Shown one piece after another: positions 1 to 8,635 of a stretch of 47,491 nt of DNA; within the stretch, counting starts at the first letter, position 1, and every line of letters begins with the position of its first letter. The DNA comes from Bacteroidota bacterium. Its GTDB lineage: Bacteria; Bacteroidota; Bacteroidia; Sphingobacteriales; Sphingobacteriaceae. The position numbers and the translations under genes were made by a program. The notes under the pieces are model-generated. The model had not been told where the DNA came from. It ran no database searches and saw only the letters and a program-made list of their open reading frames with translations. The DNA lies in NCBI GenBank assembly GCA_013285685.1, contig JABDHD010000019.1, positions 1 through 47,491 on the forward strand, written 5' to 3'.

Positions 1-1
1 C

Positions 2-415
2 GTTCACTTCAAGAACATGAGTATTGGCATCACCATGCTGGTATTTGTACTGATGAACATGGCCCATTCCTTTATTGACGGGGTTAGCTTTACCGGACAA
101 TCTTTGTATTATTGGCTCGGGGCCGTAGGCGGTCATGAGCTTATTCGCCAACCAACGCTATATGTGGTGCTTTGGGCGATACTTCAGCCAATTGAATCGG
201 ATAATTTTGTGAAGATGATCATTTGTTTTCTTTCAGTAACGGTAGTATGGGTAATCGGAATTTGGCTCGGAAAAATAAGCGGGGCGTCGGTTGCGCATCT
301 ATATAATGTAACGGGGTGGGTTGGATATAGTATTTTTCTTTTTATCGGCGATATTGTCCATCACCTCATCGACCAATACAGCATGATCCGGCAAAAAAGA
401 GACACAAATCGCTAA
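2..415 (+). CDS. ZIP-like membrane protein, 5' end outside the window
   Basis: The frame is open to the window edge, so the first visible ATG (position 17) is probably internal. The visible 132-137 residues contain about four hydrophobic segments. The motif MAHSFIDGVSFTG followed 20 or so residues later by GGHELIRQP resembles the paired metal-binding helices of ZIP-family transporters (HNxxDG... and HExxxE), and the C-terminal GDIVHHLIDQ adds more histidines. The match is partial: the second acidic residue of the usual HExxxE is not there. It converges on and overlaps the end of a Fur-family gene by 4 bases, a setting that fits zinc or iron handling. Function is inferred; it could equally be an uncharacterised polytopic protein. 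Confidence 0.5.
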   Translation, partial: VHFKNMSIGITMLVFVLMNMAHSFIDGVSFTGQSLYYWLGAVGGHELIRQPTLYVVLWAILQPIESDNFVKMIICFLSVTVVWVIGIWLGKISGASVAHLYNVTGWVGYSIFLFIGDIVHHLIDQYSMIRQKRDTNR

Positions 416-858
416 ACCATTAAGTGGGATTCTTTTTTGCGGCATATCGCGCATTTTCCCCAAACGCATAACGCAACCAGCCGGGCTTTGAACCCTTTTG
501 GGAGGGATATTGTAAACTTTTTTTGCGGCGGCGATGCAATCATTTTCTGGCAACCGGGGCAATTAAAATGTATGTACGTCTGGAGTTGTTTGGAGGCGCG
601 GAAACGACCCGGCGCGTAGTAGGCTGTGCCGCTTAGATCAAATAGCTTATAAATGGCGCCTTTTTTTTCGAGTGTTTTTAAAGTTTTATAAAGCGTTATC
701 CCGTTTACTCCTTTTGTTTGCCGTTTGATTGACGATATGGAAACAGCGGCGCCAACCGGGATGATTATAGATAAAACTTTTAGCCGGGCTGTTGTTATCC
801 TCAGCTCAAGGGTTTCCAGCAGCGTTTCGGCATCATATTTTTCATTAACCTTTATCAT
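412..858 (-). CDS. Fur-family metal-responsive transcriptional regulator
   Basis: At 148 residues this has the length and layout of Fur/Zur/PerR proteins. The N-terminal 80 residues form a winged helix with the family-typical stretch SSIKRQTKGVNGITLYKTLK followed by LEKKGAIYKL. The C-terminal half has HFNCPGC and a second pair in CVWGKCAIC, the four cysteines that hold structural zinc in this family. Members repress metal-uptake genes when loaded with their metal. Neighbours are a ZIP-like membrane protein (convergent) and a TonB receptor (upstream on the same strand), so a Zur-like zinc role is a reasonable inference, but the sequence alone does not fix the metal. Confidence 0.85.
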   Translation of the reverse strand: MIKVNEKYDAETLLETLELRITTARLKVLSIIIPVGAAVSISSIKRQTKGVNGITLYKTLKTLEKKGAIYKLFDLSGTAYYAPGRFRASKQLQTYIHFNCPGCQKMIASPPQKKFTISLPKGFKARLVALCVWGKCAICRKKESHLMV

Positions 859-937
859 TTTAATAATATTTTATAAGGTTAGCCATCAGGCGGCCAGCCG
901 ATTCTTGTCCGGCCGGTCAGCCGTATTAAAAATTTTT

Positions 938-973
938 AAGAAAAGATAAGGGCCTGCCCAAAAACAGGCCCTT
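938..973 (-). terminator. Rho-independent terminator after the TonB receptor
   Basis: Read on the minus strand, a perfect 9-bp stem (AAGGGCCTG / CAGGCCCTT) with an 8-base loop is followed by a T-rich tail (TATCTTTTCTT). It begins a few bases after the receptor stop codon and separates it from the Fur-family gene. Confidence 0.8.
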
Positions 974-980
974 GTTTGGG

Positions 981-3515
981 TTATAAACTCGCAACCGGTT
1001 TTGCATGCGGCGATAGGTCAAACGGAACGACAACTTTAAAGCTGATATTGCGGCCCATATTGAAAATACCTGGTTGGACACCCGGGGGCACAGTAGGATT
1101 GTCAAAATATTTAAGCCTGCTCATGTTCGATTGGTAAGCTACGTTAGCAAGGTTGGTTCCTTCGATAAACAGTTCAACAACTTTGCGGCCTTTGGAGTCG
1201 AAGATATTGCCGCCTATTCCGGCGCTTAATAAGTTATAGCCTGCCGTATAGGTTTCTGTGCCATAAGCCGCAAAAAAGCGGTCTTGTGCATTGTAATGGT
1301 CGAAGCCTATAAAAGCATAAACGTTTCTAAAATCGCCAACCCCGTTTGCAAAAGTCCCGCGAAGCTCGGAGTGGGTATGCAGCGGAGGGATAAATGGCAG
1401 ATATTTTAAACTATCCGGCTGATGACCCCCGTTGCCCAAATTAGTTCCATAAGTTAATGTGAGGGAGTTGGCGAAATGCAGCCACGACAGCGGGTGGATA
1501 TCCAGGTAAAACTCGCCGCCGTCGATGCGCGCTGTGCTTTGTGTATAGGTGAACTTGCTGTAAATTCCGTTGGGATTTGGAGAACCGTCCGGATTTACGC
1601 GTTCAGGATTGCCTTGTGCATCCAGTATTTGCTCCTGGAAAATATAGTTTTGTATATTGTTGTCAAAAACCTCGACGCTGGCCGATACATTTGGCAGCGT
1701 AAGGAAGGCCCCCACATCGCTTTGCACGTTAAACTCGGGTTTAAAATCGCTGTTGCCAACATGGAATATTTGGGAGCCCGGGTCAGCGCCATTGGCCGAG
1801 AGCTCAGCAATACTTGGCGCTCTAAAACCGCGTGCGATGTTTGCTTTCATTAAAAACTCGTCAGAAAAGTTGTAGGTACCGCCGAAGCTTCCGGTTGCGC
1901 CCGCGAACGTTTTGCTTAATGCATTAAACTGCTTATACACATTAGCGGTGGTTGTTGGATTGGGCCCGGTATAAAGCGATGGGTAGAAACTGTTTGTCGT
2001 ATCAACATAAGCAGCTTGTTGCGTGATCGAGCGGCTATCGTACCTTGCGCCTGCCGAAAGATCTAATTTTCCGAAGCTCTTTTTTAGGATGAAAAAAGGG
2101 CCGATATCGAACTGGTGATAAGCCGGGATCGGAAAATCGGTCGCGCCGTCTATCGTGTTGTTTTGATACTGGCCGTTAATGCCTACCGAGGTTTCGTAAT
2201 CATTTCCCAGGTCAAAGTTGTATTTAACATCATAGGTATACGTTGCCAAATGCAAGTTCAGCCCTGGTATGTCAATCTCGGTAGGATGCGTGTACTCGCG
2301 CCGGTGGCTAAACTGGTAACCGAGGTTAACAATTAGGTTGCCATTGCCTAACACAAAGTTGCTGTTGTCGTAAATACGGTACAACTGCACATGCTGGTGC
2401 AAAGGTGTAATGGCGTACGAATTCAACACCGATTCGGGCACAATGGGCCGGTAGGTATCCGCATCCGTAATTTGAGAGGTAAACTTGCGGGTAGCCGAAT
2501 CCCTGCTGCCGTCCGGAATTTCCTGGAAATCATCAAATATAGAGGCATTGAGGTACGAATATCCCCATGATTTATTTAAGCCGACCATTACTCTTGCATC
2601 GCCTTCCTTGTACCCGGTGCCATAAACGCGGCCATCATGCGGGTCCTGGTAATCCTTTGCCTGTTTACCGGATATGACAGTGCCCCACACAAAACCATTC
2701 TGATTCCCAAATAACCTGAACGAGCCATTCATTAGCCCCTGGTTTGTTCCATAAATGCCTTGTACCGACCCTAATATTTTGCCATCGGGAACAGGCGTCG
2801 GGCTAAGGAGGTTGACCACCCCGCCTATGGCGTCTGATCCGTAACTTAAACTCGCCGGGCCTTTAATAACTTCTATGCGGTCGATGGAGTTTTGATCAAC
2901 TTCAATCCCGTGCTCATCCCCCCATTGCTGGCCCTCCTGGCGTATGCCGTCTTCGGCAGTAACTACCCGGTTGTACCCTAACCCATGAATAAACGGTTTT
3001 GAAACGTTGGGTCCGGTAGTAACGGCGCTTATCCCGGGCAAATTGGCTATTTCGTCAATTACGTTTCCCGAAGCAGCCCGCTGATCAATAAAACTCTTGC
3101 CAACGGCAACCATCGGTACCGGGTCTCTTTTTATTTCAGTCGCCTTGCTTACGCCGGTAATTACCACCTCGCCGGCTTCAATAGAGGATACTCGGAGCTG
3201 TACATCCAGGGTGGCTATTTTGGAAAAATCGACCCTTTGGTTAAACGTGGCATAACCCAAACGGCTAACCTGCACCAGGTAAACCCCTTTGGGCAGGCGG
3301 TTGATGGTATATTTACCCGAGGCATCGGTCACAGCGCCGGTTCTTAGATCGGGAATGGAAATAGTGGCCCCGGCGATAGGTTTGCCGTCGGCCTTGTCGG
3401 TAATTGTCCCACTTAAGGTGCCTGTAACAACATCGGTTGTAGTGTGTGCGGCATTTGCAAATAATGATATAGCTATAAGTATAGATGCCAGGAAAGAAAT
3501 TAGCTTCAGTTTCAT
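981..3515 (-). CDS. TonB-dependent outer-membrane receptor
   Basis: The 844-residue product (start at the ATG that opens MKLKLISFLASILIAISLFANA, a good signal peptide; a longer frame begins at 3563 but lacks one) has the classic order. A carboxypeptidase-regulatory-like domain lies at about residues 30-110 (GTITDKADGKPIAGATISIP), a plug domain at about 125-235 (VVITGVSKA..., IDRIEVIKGPASLSYGSDAIGG), and a 22-strand barrel follows. The plug carries QEGQQWGDEHG, a His/acidic motif that I associate with metal or metallophore receptors; that is inference. The protein imports a substrate across the outer membrane using TonB-ExbBD energy. Its neighbours (Fur-family gene, His/Cys-rich exported protein, cytochrome b) favour a metal or metal complex as substrate. 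The barrel ends about 11 residues before the C terminus instead of at a terminal aromatic residue. Confidence 0.9.
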   Translation of the reverse strand: MKLKLISFLASILIAISLFANAAHTTTDVVTGTLSGTITDKADGKPIAGATISIPDLRTGAVTDASGKYTINRLPKGVYLVQVSRLGYATFNQRVDFSKIATLDVQLRVSSIEAGEVVITGVSKATEIKRDPVPMVAVGKSFIDQRAASGNVIDEIANLPGISAVTTGPNVSKPFIHGLGYNRVVTAEDGIRQEGQQWGDEHGIEVDQNSIDRIEVIKGPASLSYGSDAIGGVVNLLSPTPVPDGKILGSVQGIYGTNQGLMNGSFRLFGNQNGFVWGTVISGKQAKDYQDPHDGRVYGTGYKEGDARVMVGLNKSWGYSYLNASIFDDFQEIPDGSRDSATRKFTSQITDADTYRPIVPESVLNSYAITPLHQHVQLYRIYDNSNFVLGNGNLIVNLGYQFSHRREYTHPTEIDIPGLNLHLATYTYDVKYNFDLGNDYETSVGINGQYQNNTIDGATDFPIPAYHQFDIGPFFILKKSFGKLDLSAGARYDSRSITQQAAYVDTTNSFYPSLYTGPNPTTTANVYKQFNALSKTFAGATGSFGGTYNFSDEFLMKANIARGFRAPSIAELSANGADPGSQIFHVGNSDFKPEFNVQSDVGAFLTLPNVSASVEVFDNNIQNYIFQEQILDAQGNPERVNPDGSPNPNGIYSKFTYTQSTARIDGGEFYLDIHPLSWLHFANSLTLTYGTNLGNGGHQPDSLKYLPFIPPLHTHSELRGTFANGVGDFRNVYAFIGFDHYNAQDRFFAAYGTETYTAGYNLLSAGIGGNIFDSKGRKVVELFIEGTNLANVAYQSNMSRLKYFDNPTVPPGVQPGIFNMGRNISFKVVVPFDLSPHAKPVASL

Positions 3516-3602
3516 AGTAAAAAAATTAAAAAATGAATGATACCACCCACCGGGCCATAGCAATAGCCGGAAAGGAGGATTGATAGAAAAAGAAAAATAA
3601 TA

Positions 3603-3929
3603 CTATGAAACCGGCGGCGCGCGTCCGGGAGAAAGAATAAGCGAGATGCTTACAAAGGCATAAGAACCTACTGTAAAAAGTTGAAAGCTTGCGGCAGCTG
3701 CCGGAGCGAACGCCTGCGAACCGAGCACAACCTGGTTGTGGTGCATGGCGTCGCACAGCTGGCATCTGTCGCTTACGTGTTGCCGTGATGATTGGTGCGT
3801 TGCCTTATTTGCTATTGACGCAACATTGGTGTTGTGCTGGTGCGAATAAACAATGATCTGCCCCGCCGCAAAGACTATAAGCAGCAGCCGGGAAAGGAAA
3901 ATTCGTTGTTTACTTTTTTTTCTAACCAC
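3603..3929 (-). CDS. small exported His/Cys-rich protein
   Basis: This 108-residue protein begins with basic residues and a hydrophobic helix (LLLIVFAAGQIIVY), so it is membrane-anchored or exported. It then shows SHQHN, THQSSRQH and CQLCDAMHHN, a cluster of His and Cys residues with metal-binding character, and ends in a second hydrophobic stretch. It ends 87 bases before the TonB receptor start and is probably co-transcribed with it. Small proteins of this look (DUF2946-like) often precede metal-related TonB receptors; the family assignment here is a guess from the CxxC...HH pattern. A metal chaperone or sensor role is plausible but not shown. Confidence 0.6.
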   Translation of the reverse strand: MVRKKSKQRIFLSRLLLIVFAAGQIIVYSHQHNTNVASIANKATHQSSRQHVSDRCQLCDAMHHNQVVLGSQAFAPAAAASFQLFTVGSYAFVSISLILSPGRAPPVS

Positions 3930-3991
3930 GCAACGGGGTGTAATTTATGTCAAAGCTAAATAAAAACCGGTAAAAGCAATAGACTTTGCCA

Positions 3992-4005
3992 CAAAATTGC
4001 ATTTA
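3992..4005. promoter_or_regulatory. candidate operator shared with the upstream region at 5631-5644
   Basis: On the minus strand this reads TAAATGCAATTTTG. It matches TAATTGCAATTTTA at 5631-5644 in 12 of 14 positions. One copy lies upstream of the His/Cys-rich protein and TonB receptor, the other upstream of the outer-membrane protein and cytochrome b. The near-palindromic AATTGCAATT core could be a regulator site, possibly of the local Fur-family protein. AT-rich chance similarity is not excluded. Confidence 0.25.
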
Positions 4006-4080
4006 ATTTCTTTTGGGTTGATTTTAAGTAAGGTTCACGCATGCAGACTCCAATAAACAGACCCTGAAGATAGCGCGGCC

Positions 4081-4749
4081 TTATTCCTGTCCGCCGTTTA
4101 TCATATCCGAAACAATCCCAGGCTTGTTCTTACGCTCCGCCCAATATACCCCGCCAAGATGCAGGCATATAAACCCGAGGATGAGGTACATATTGAACGA
4201 GTGTATTTCGCGGAAGGCATGTATTGCCTTTAGCGCCGGCACATCATCTTCAAACGCCAGGCATAAGCCGGTAATGGCCTGCGTAATAATCATCAGGTAA
4301 AACATCGCGTATAAGGTTTTAACCCAGAAATCGTGCCTTGCCTGCTCTCGGTTTTCTTTGGTGTCTTTATATTGTTGATACAGACGTTTAAGGCTTCTCA
4401 AAAACTTTTGATCAGCCACCTGAAAAAACTCAAGCAAAAGCCGGAAGACTACCAGGGCCACCAGGCCATAGCCAATCCAGGTGTGTGCGGCCCATACACT
4501 GTCGCTAAGTTCATGTGCTGCATGCCGTGCCTGGTCATCGGTTACCGTTGCACCGGCTTCCTTTAGCTGATCTTTTATCACGGCTGCATTTTGCCTCGTA
4601 TTCATTAAGGTCGAATGAAGTAAAACAGTAAGCAGTGAACCTGAAATAACGATAGCGTTTAACCAATGCCATAACCGGATACCGGCAGAATTCTTTTTTA
4701 TCTGCGGTGTTGGCTGGATGTCCTTTGTGGTGGGTCCGGTTGCTATCAT
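4081..4749 (-). CDS. cytochrome b561-like membrane protein
   Basis: This 222-residue protein has four transmembrane helices and well-placed histidines: H28 in LWHWLNAI, H89 in AHTWIGYG, H183 in REIHSFNMY and H197 in ICLHLGG. This is the four-His pattern that binds two b hemes in the cytochrome b561 / Ni-Fe hydrogenase b-subunit group. A charged, extended loop between helices 1 and 2 (about residues 52-85) and another between 2 and 3 (KRLYQQYKDTKENREQ) are longer than in short b561 proteins. It lies 9 bases after an outer-membrane protein gene and is surely in the same operon. A role in moving electrons across the inner membrane, perhaps to reduce a metal in the periplasm, is inferred from context. 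Confidence 0.75.
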   Translation of the reverse strand: MIATGPTTKDIQPTPQIKKNSAGIRLWHWLNAIVISGSLLTVLLHSTLMNTRQNAAVIKDQLKEAGATVTDDQARHAAHELSDSVWAAHTWIGYGLVALVVFRLLLEFFQVADQKFLRSLKRLYQQYKDTKENREQARHDFWVKTLYAMFYLMIITQAITGLCLAFEDDVPALKAIHAFREIHSFNMYLILGFICLHLGGVYWAERKNKPGIVSDMINGGQE

Positions 4750-4758
4750 AATATTTAT

Positions 4759-5523
4759 TTAAAATCTACGGCCTAAAATTACCTTGAAAATTCCCCTGTC
4801 GGTACTGTTTGTAAAACCCCATCCGTAGCCTGCGTTAAATTCCCAGTTAGGGTTAAAATTTAAGTCTGTGGCAATAAAAAGCTGGTGCTGCTGCTGCTGG
4901 ATAGGATCGTAATTAAAAAAAGGGCCTACGCTGCCGTAATATTCAGGGCCGAGCGCTACAACCTTGGTGATATCGTAACTCACCTTTACATTTGGCGAAA
5001 AAATGAGCCCCCTGTTTTGGTCCACTCCCCTAAAAGTTTGGTCGAGCGTGGGGTTTAGCGAAATATACCAACCGCCCCATTTTTTGTCGACGATCGGCCT
5101 TATTTCCAGGGTTTCCGTATCCGAAGAATATTGAGCCTTTTGAAAGCCGTATTCCAGCGAGATACTTACGCCTACCGGCCATTTCCAACTTTCAGGCGCG
5201 GCAAACCTGGGGCGTATGTGCGACCCGACGTAAGCCGTACGGCCATCGTTGCCAAGCGTGTTAAAAAAGTAAAACCCCGTTTCAAACCAGGGTGTCCAGC
5301 CGTGCGTGATCTCAATAGTCTCGTGGAACACATGTTCCGTCGGCAACACGCCGTCAACAATACTTGTGCTTCCGTCGAAAGTATAATTGCTGTGCAATTC
5401 AACCATTGTGTGGCCGGCCTCCTCGGTTTCTGAACCGTAAACCTGTATCTCGTAGTTATCCTGCGCCCTGAGCCCGGTAGCTATGCCGAAAAATAAAAAG
5501 GCGAGTATATAAAATTTCCTCAT
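4759..5523 (-). CDS. outer-membrane beta-barrel protein of unknown function
   Basis: The 254-residue product has a clear signal peptide (MRKFYILAFLFFGIATGLRAQ, cleavage after Ala). The rest alternates aromatic and polar residues and ends in a phenylalanine (FKVILGRRF), as outer-membrane barrels do. Repeated strand-like stretches (WTPWFETGFYFF, GWYISLNPTLDQ, WEFNAGYGWGFT) suggest a small barrel of about 12 strands. I do not recognise a named family. It is the first gene of a two-gene operon with the cytochrome b and is divergent from the response-regulator/kinase pair, which may control it. Confidence 0.7.
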   Translation of the reverse strand: MRKFYILAFLFFGIATGLRAQDNYEIQVYGSETEEAGHTMVELHSNYTFDGSTSIVDGVLPTEHVFHETIEITHGWTPWFETGFYFFNTLGNDGRTAYVGSHIRPRFAAPESWKWPVGVSISLEYGFQKAQYSSDTETLEIRPIVDKKWGGWYISLNPTLDQTFRGVDQNRGLIFSPNVKVSYDITKVVALGPEYYGSVGPFFNYDPIQQQQHQLFIATDLNFNPNWEFNAGYGWGFTNSTDRGIFKVILGRRF

Positions 5524-5861
5524 GTTTTGTCAGTTGGTTAGCGTTTCCTGATTTGGATAAAAGAAGCGACGCTTTGCAGGCGCCTGCTCATTATCAAAAG
5601 TATAGGAATTTATTCCGCGGCGTCAGATTGTAATTGCAATTTTACGGTATCCGGCCCATTACCAATATTTATTAGTCGTAAAACTACCCGGCAAATTTGA
5701 AGCAATACTGTAGATTGAGCAAGCTAAAGGTAACAAATATTATAAACAGCGAGCCTTACCCCGGCCTGATCAGCTACCCGTTTCAATCGAATCGCCATCG
5801 CCTTTATTATTCTACAGTTTTGCTACAAATTCATAACATAGATTTAATAAAAATTTAGCTA
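5524..5861. promoter_or_regulatory. divergent intergenic region with candidate operator at 5631-5644
   Basis: These 338 bases separate the outer-membrane protein (leftward) from the response regulator (rightward), so they must hold two promoters. The only motif I can point to is TAATTGCAATTTTA at 5631-5644, whose near copy lies at 3992-4005. No ORF or stable hairpin is evident. Confidence 0.35.
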
Positions 5862-6533
5862 TTGAAACTCCTTTTAGTTGAAGACGAGCAAAGCCTGCGC
5901 GAATCCATAGAAAAATATTTTAGTGAAGAAGGGAGCATTTGCGAGACTTGTGGCGATCAGAAGACCGCGATTCAAAAGATCGCCGTTTACAACTATGATT
6001 GTATTTTGCTGGATATTGGACTGCCCGACGGCGACGGCTTTGCTATTTTGGACTTTCTGAGGTCGACAGGTAAAAATGAGTGCGTATTGATTATATCCGC
6101 GCGAAACTCGCTGGATGATAAAATTAAGGGGCTTAATCTCGGCGCGGATGACTATATCACTAAACCTTTTCACCTTGCCGAGTTAAAAGCCCGCCTGATG
6201 GCCATTTTCAGGAGAAAGACCTTTGTCACCAATAATACACTTGAATATAACGAGATATGTGTCGACCTGCTGGGACGGAGGGTGACCGTTAACGACAAGG
6301 TGATGGTGCTTACCCGGAAGGAATATGATATGCTGCTATATTTTATTGCCAACAAGGGGAAAGTGATCTCGAAAAATGCGATAGCGGAGCATTTATGGGG
6401 AGATGAGATGGATATGCTGGATAGTTTTGATTTTATTTATACACATATAAAAAACCTCCGGAAGAAATTGATGGAACTTAGCGGGAAAGATTTTTTTGCC
6501 ACCATTTACGGCGTAGGGTATAAATTTGCCTGA
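5862..6533 (+). CDS. OmpR/PhoB-family response regulator (TTG start)
   Basis: The 223-residue protein has a receiver domain at residues 1-115 with acidic pocket E8/D9, phosphoacceptor D51 (LLDIGLPDGDG) and the conserved lysine K100 (DDYITKPF). A winged-helix DNA-binding domain of the OmpR type follows at about 130-222 (LTRKEYDMLLYF, GKVISKNAIAEHLWGDE, IKNLRKKL). The start is TTG: translation beginning there gives the family-typical MKLLLVEDE and there is no ATG nearby upstream in frame. It is followed after 3 bases by its kinase. Being divergent from the outer-membrane protein and cytochrome b operon, it probably regulates those genes. Confidence 0.93.
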   Translation: MKLLLVEDEQSLRESIEKYFSEEGSICETCGDQKTAIQKIAVYNYDCILLDIGLPDGDGFAILDFLRSTGKNECVLIISARNSLDDKIKGLNLGADDYITKPFHLAELKARLMAIFRRKTFVTNNTLEYNEICVDLLGRRVTVNDKVMVLTRKEYDMLLYFIANKGKVISKNAIAEHLWGDEMDMLDSFDFIYTHIKNLRKKLMELSGKDFFATIYGVGYKFA

Positions 6534-6536
6534 TAG

Positions 6537-7793
6537 ATGAAATTATCCGCGCATTATAATAAAGCCAGCATCATTGTAAGCGTTTCGGTTTTGCTGATAT
6601 CGGGGGTTGTTTACTATCTTATCATCAACCATATTGCCCGGCAACAGCTGGATAACGACCTGACCGAAGAAGTGGAGGAAGTAATAGATTATGTGAATCA
6701 AAACCAGCGGCTGCCCCGGTCTATTGACTTTGATGAAGACGTTACCACCTTTGCAAAAACAAAAGCACAGGCTTTTGACACACGATTTTTTGATACCCCA
6801 TACAATAACCCAAAAGAGAAGAAGGCCGAAGATGGCCGCGCCGTGTCGGCACTTATAAAAGTAAACGGACAGGGGTACATCGTTACGATAGTTGAATCGC
6901 GGGAGGAGACGGAATATCTCATCCAGATCATATCGGCGATTACCCTGGCGCTTACCGCCGTTTTACTTTGCATAATGATTGTGACCAATAGGTTTGTTTT
7001 GAATGGTCTTTGGCGGCCGTTTTACTCCATTTTGCAACAGGTAAAAAAGTTCAACGTAGCCGATACGGGGAAGATTGCCACTATTGGATCAACGGTAGAC
7101 GAGTTTAAAGACTTAAGCGACGCCGTTGCTAAAATGTCGTCGAGAGTTACGACAGACTATTTGGGACTGAAGACTTTTACCGAAAATGCCTCGCACGAAA
7201 TGATGACGCCGCTGGCAGTTATAACTTCCAAGTTGGATATACTGATACAGGACGAGAAGCTAAGCCCGGATCAATTTGCCCAAATAACCGATATTTATTC
7301 AGCGGCCAGCCGGCTAAGCCGGTTAAATCAATCGTTGCTGTTACTGGTTAAAATAGACAATAACCTGCTTAGGGATACCGAAAAAATAAATTTGAGAACC
7401 GTCATTCTTGATAAAGGCCAGCAATTTCATGAGATGATCCATAACAAAAACATTGCGCTGGATTATCAGTTGAACAATTTTGAGGTAAACGCCAGCAGGT
7501 ATTTGATAGACGTTTTGGTTAACAACCTTTTTAGCAACGCCATCAGGCATAACAAAAATGCAGGCCGTATAGAAATCCGGCTATCCGGCAATAAACTCTG
7601 TTTTCAAAATACGGGAGACCCCTCCCCGCTTGACCAGGATGCTATTTTTGAGCGATTTTACAAGGGCCGCAATTCCGACGGAACGGGCCTGGGCCTGGCC
7701 ATCATGAAAAACATCTGTACGCTTTATGATTTCAGCATCGGCTACCAGTTTAATCAGGGCATGCACTGTTTTTGGGTGGAGTTTGGTCAATAA
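6537..7793 (+). CDS. sensor histidine kinase, partner of the OmpR-type regulator
   Basis: The 418-residue protein has two transmembrane helices (about 12-31 and 131-152) bracketing a roughly 100-residue periplasmic sensor region. A linker follows, then a HisKA dimerisation domain with H220 in TENASHEMMTPLAV and a HATPase domain with the N box (VNNLFSNAIRHN, N330/N334) and G box (GTGLGLAIMKN). It autophosphorylates on H220 and passes the phosphate to D51 of the regulator encoded 3 bases upstream. The second motif after the histidine is MMTP instead of the usual LRTP, a mild variation. The signal sensed is unknown; metal or envelope stress would fit the neighbourhood. Confidence 0.92.
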   Translation: MKLSAHYNKASIIVSVSVLLISGVVYYLIINHIARQQLDNDLTEEVEEVIDYVNQNQRLPRSIDFDEDVTTFAKTKAQAFDTRFFDTPYNNPKEKKAEDGRAVSALIKVNGQGYIVTIVESREETEYLIQIISAITLALTAVLLCIMIVTNRFVLNGLWRPFYSILQQVKKFNVADTGKIATIGSTVDEFKDLSDAVAKMSSRVTTDYLGLKTFTENASHEMMTPLAVITSKLDILIQDEKLSPDQFAQITDIYSAASRLSRLNQSLLLLVKIDNNLLRDTEKINLRTVILDKGQQFHEMIHNKNIALDYQLNNFEVNASRYLIDVLVNNLFSNAIRHNKNAGRIEIRLSGNKLCFQNTGDPSPLDQDAIFERFYKGRNSDGTGLGLAIMKNICTLYDFSIGYQFNQGMHCFWVEFGQ

Positions 7794-7866
7794 CGGATCG
7801 GGACCAGTGTCGTGTCGGCCATGAATTGGCGCTTAGTCTTGAGTTTCAGTCAGAATATCGAAATGC

Positions 7867-7901
7867 AGACTTTTGACTTACGACCAAAGACTTTTGACTT
7901 A
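7867..7901. repeat. short direct repeat, 14 bp twice
   Basis: AGACTTTTGACTTA occurs at 7867-7880 and 7888-7901, 21 bases apart, between the kinase and the convergent small protein gene. It looks like a piece of a dispersed intergenic repeat and encodes nothing. Confidence 0.55.
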
Positions 7902-7904
7902 ACA

Positions 7905-8093
7905 CTAACCTTTTACACTCCTCCCAATATTACCGATAGTTTCTTCAGTAAACCGTTTGGCCTGGTCGAACCAATCCGGCGCTTTGTCGGTTAAATCGTC
8001 TAAAATTGAACGGCCGTTTTCACCCTTTTTTGTAATGTAGTTGATGCCGTAGCCTACCGCGGCGCCAACGATGATATATTTTAACAATCGCAT
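7905..8093 (-). CDS. small membrane-associated protein, YtxH-like
   Basis: This 62-residue protein starts MRLLKYIIVGAAVGYGINYITKK, one glycine-rich hydrophobic helix, followed by a charged amphipathic tail (DDLTDKAPDWFDQAKRFTEETIG). This matches the general plan of YtxH-type stress proteins: short N-terminal anchor plus helical tail. It stands alone and converges on the histidine kinase gene. The role is not known; the family call rests on architecture only. Confidence 0.65.
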   Translation of the reverse strand: MRLLKYIIVGAAVGYGINYITKKGENGRSILDDLTDKAPDWFDQAKRFTEETIGNIGRSVKG

Positions 8094-8214
8094 TGTATTT
8101 AAGATTTTGCCTATAAAACGCCTGCTATTAAAGAATGTTTTGTGGATAAAAAATTATTGCTGAAAATGAGGCGTTTATGTAATTATTGCTACCTTTAAAC
8201 AAACAAGCGTCCCC

Positions 8215-8625
8215 ATGACAACAATGCATTTCATCCTGTCGGCTATTTGCATAGGTGTTGCAAATATCTGTATCGAGTGGTTTTTCGTCGGGTTTCTGTT
8301 CCACAGCGCCCAGGCGCTCACGCCGCAAACCTGGCGCCCCGAAAGCAATAAGAGCTACCTGTATAGTTCGTTGATGAGCTTCCTTTTTGGAGCCCTGTTC
8401 ACTTTGTTTTATATAAAAGTGGGGGTAAACTACGTATTGCTGCGGAATGTTTGGTCGCACATAAAGCTTGGGCTGATCTGTTTCGCATGCTTTGGCTTTA
8501 TTTTGGGAATCAGCAATGCGATCTACATTAACTACAGCCGGAAATTCGTTATCGGCACCATGATTGCTTCTGTACTGACCTACGCATCGGCGGCTATCAT
8601 TGCGGGATTATTCTGCTGGAAATAA
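8215..8625 (+). CDS. four-helix membrane protein, DUF1761-like
   Basis: The 136-residue product has four hydrophobic helices (about 5-30, 50-72, 82-103 and 112-134) with short loops. The N-terminal part (AICIGVANICIEWFFVGFLF, then WRPESNKS) resembles the DUF1761 family, in which a Trp/Gly-rich first helix is followed by a short polar loop. No catalytic or ligand residues are obvious. It is a single gene, with a near-adjacent convergent phosphoesterase gene 10 bases downstream. Function unknown. Confidence 0.7.
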   Translation: MTTMHFILSAICIGVANICIEWFFVGFLFHSAQALTPQTWRPESNKSYLYSSLMSFLFGALFTLFYIKVGVNYVLLRNVWSHIKLGLICFACFGFILGISNAIYINYSRKFVIGTMIASVLTYASAAIIAGLFCWK

Positions 8626-8635
8626 GACCGGTCAG

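Noticed and set aside
3526..3765. A 79-codon minus-strand frame overlapping the His/Cys-rich protein
   Set aside because: It is a shifted reading of the same DNA; the 108-residue frame has the signal helix and metal-type motifs.
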